Origin: a virus
Length of the DNA stretch: 31,199 nt
IMG/VR virus record: IMGVR_UViG_3300017783_000120
Location: 1 to 31,199 of that record
Direction: 5' to 3' (one strand)
Shown here piece after piece: positions 31,189-31,199 of the stretch (its first letter is position 1; every line of letters begins with the position of its first letter). The notes beneath the pieces are model-generated. The model saw nothing but the letters and a program-made list of their open reading frames with translations, was not told where the DNA came from and searched no databases. The position numbers and the translations under genes were made by a program.

Positions 31189-31199
31189 GTTGCGCTCCC

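Overview
The window is part of a tailed double-stranded DNA phage genome, most likely a marine podovirus-like phage of a Gram-negative (probably alphaproteobacterial) host. The evidence is the gene content: a compact replication module (family A DNA polymerase with proofreading domain, Cas4/AddB-like exonuclease, SNF2-type helicase, single-stranded-DNA-binding protein, fused primase-helicase), a giant internal-virion-type protein, and a lysis cassette. The host and genus are inferences. No terminase, portal, capsid, integrase, phage RNA polymerase or tRNA gene is visible, so the packaging and capsid genes probably lie beyond the right edge.

Layout. 1-350 is a gene-free leader with short repeats and a near-consensus sigma70 promoter (TTGACA-N17-TATAGT). 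351-6396 is a rightward early operon: a zinc-ribbon protein, a DUF3150-like/MoxR ATPase/VWA-HExxH trio, and several unrecognised proteins. 6467-8107 holds a VRR-NUC nuclease, a protein with RAMP (Cas7-like) features, a UUCG tetraloop hairpin, and about 520 bases of highly ordered G-rich repeat with no credible gene. 8144-19291 is the replication module, also rightward, closed by a hairpin-plus-T-tract terminator at 19342-19370. From 19369 to the right edge all genes run leftward (virion and lysis genes), so the two transcription units converge at about 19.3 kb.

Two patterns deserve most attention. First, the array at 7584-8107 is a punctuated code: pentamers of form G-[G/T]-[C/T]-N-N are grouped in blocks of 9, 10 or 12. 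Each block is closed by the tetramer GGCG and each new block opens with GTT or GTC. It lies directly behind the RAMP-like gene and a very stable hairpin, and looks like a structured non-coding RNA with its own partner protein. Second, the palindrome GTAGTG-NNN-CACTAC occurs seven times exactly in the rightward arm (321-12572), inside genes, at gene starts and supplying stop codons, and I found no copy in the leftward arm. It resembles a dispersed operator or other DNA-level site.

How the genes fit together: the early genes probably remodel the host. The replication genes form a near-complete phage replisome in which most neighbouring genes overlap by 1-4 bases, implying translational coupling. 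The leftward block supplies DNA-ejection proteins and GH19 endolysin/holin lysis. Many rightward genes share a translation-start context close to GGAGAACAACATG, which helped choose starts.
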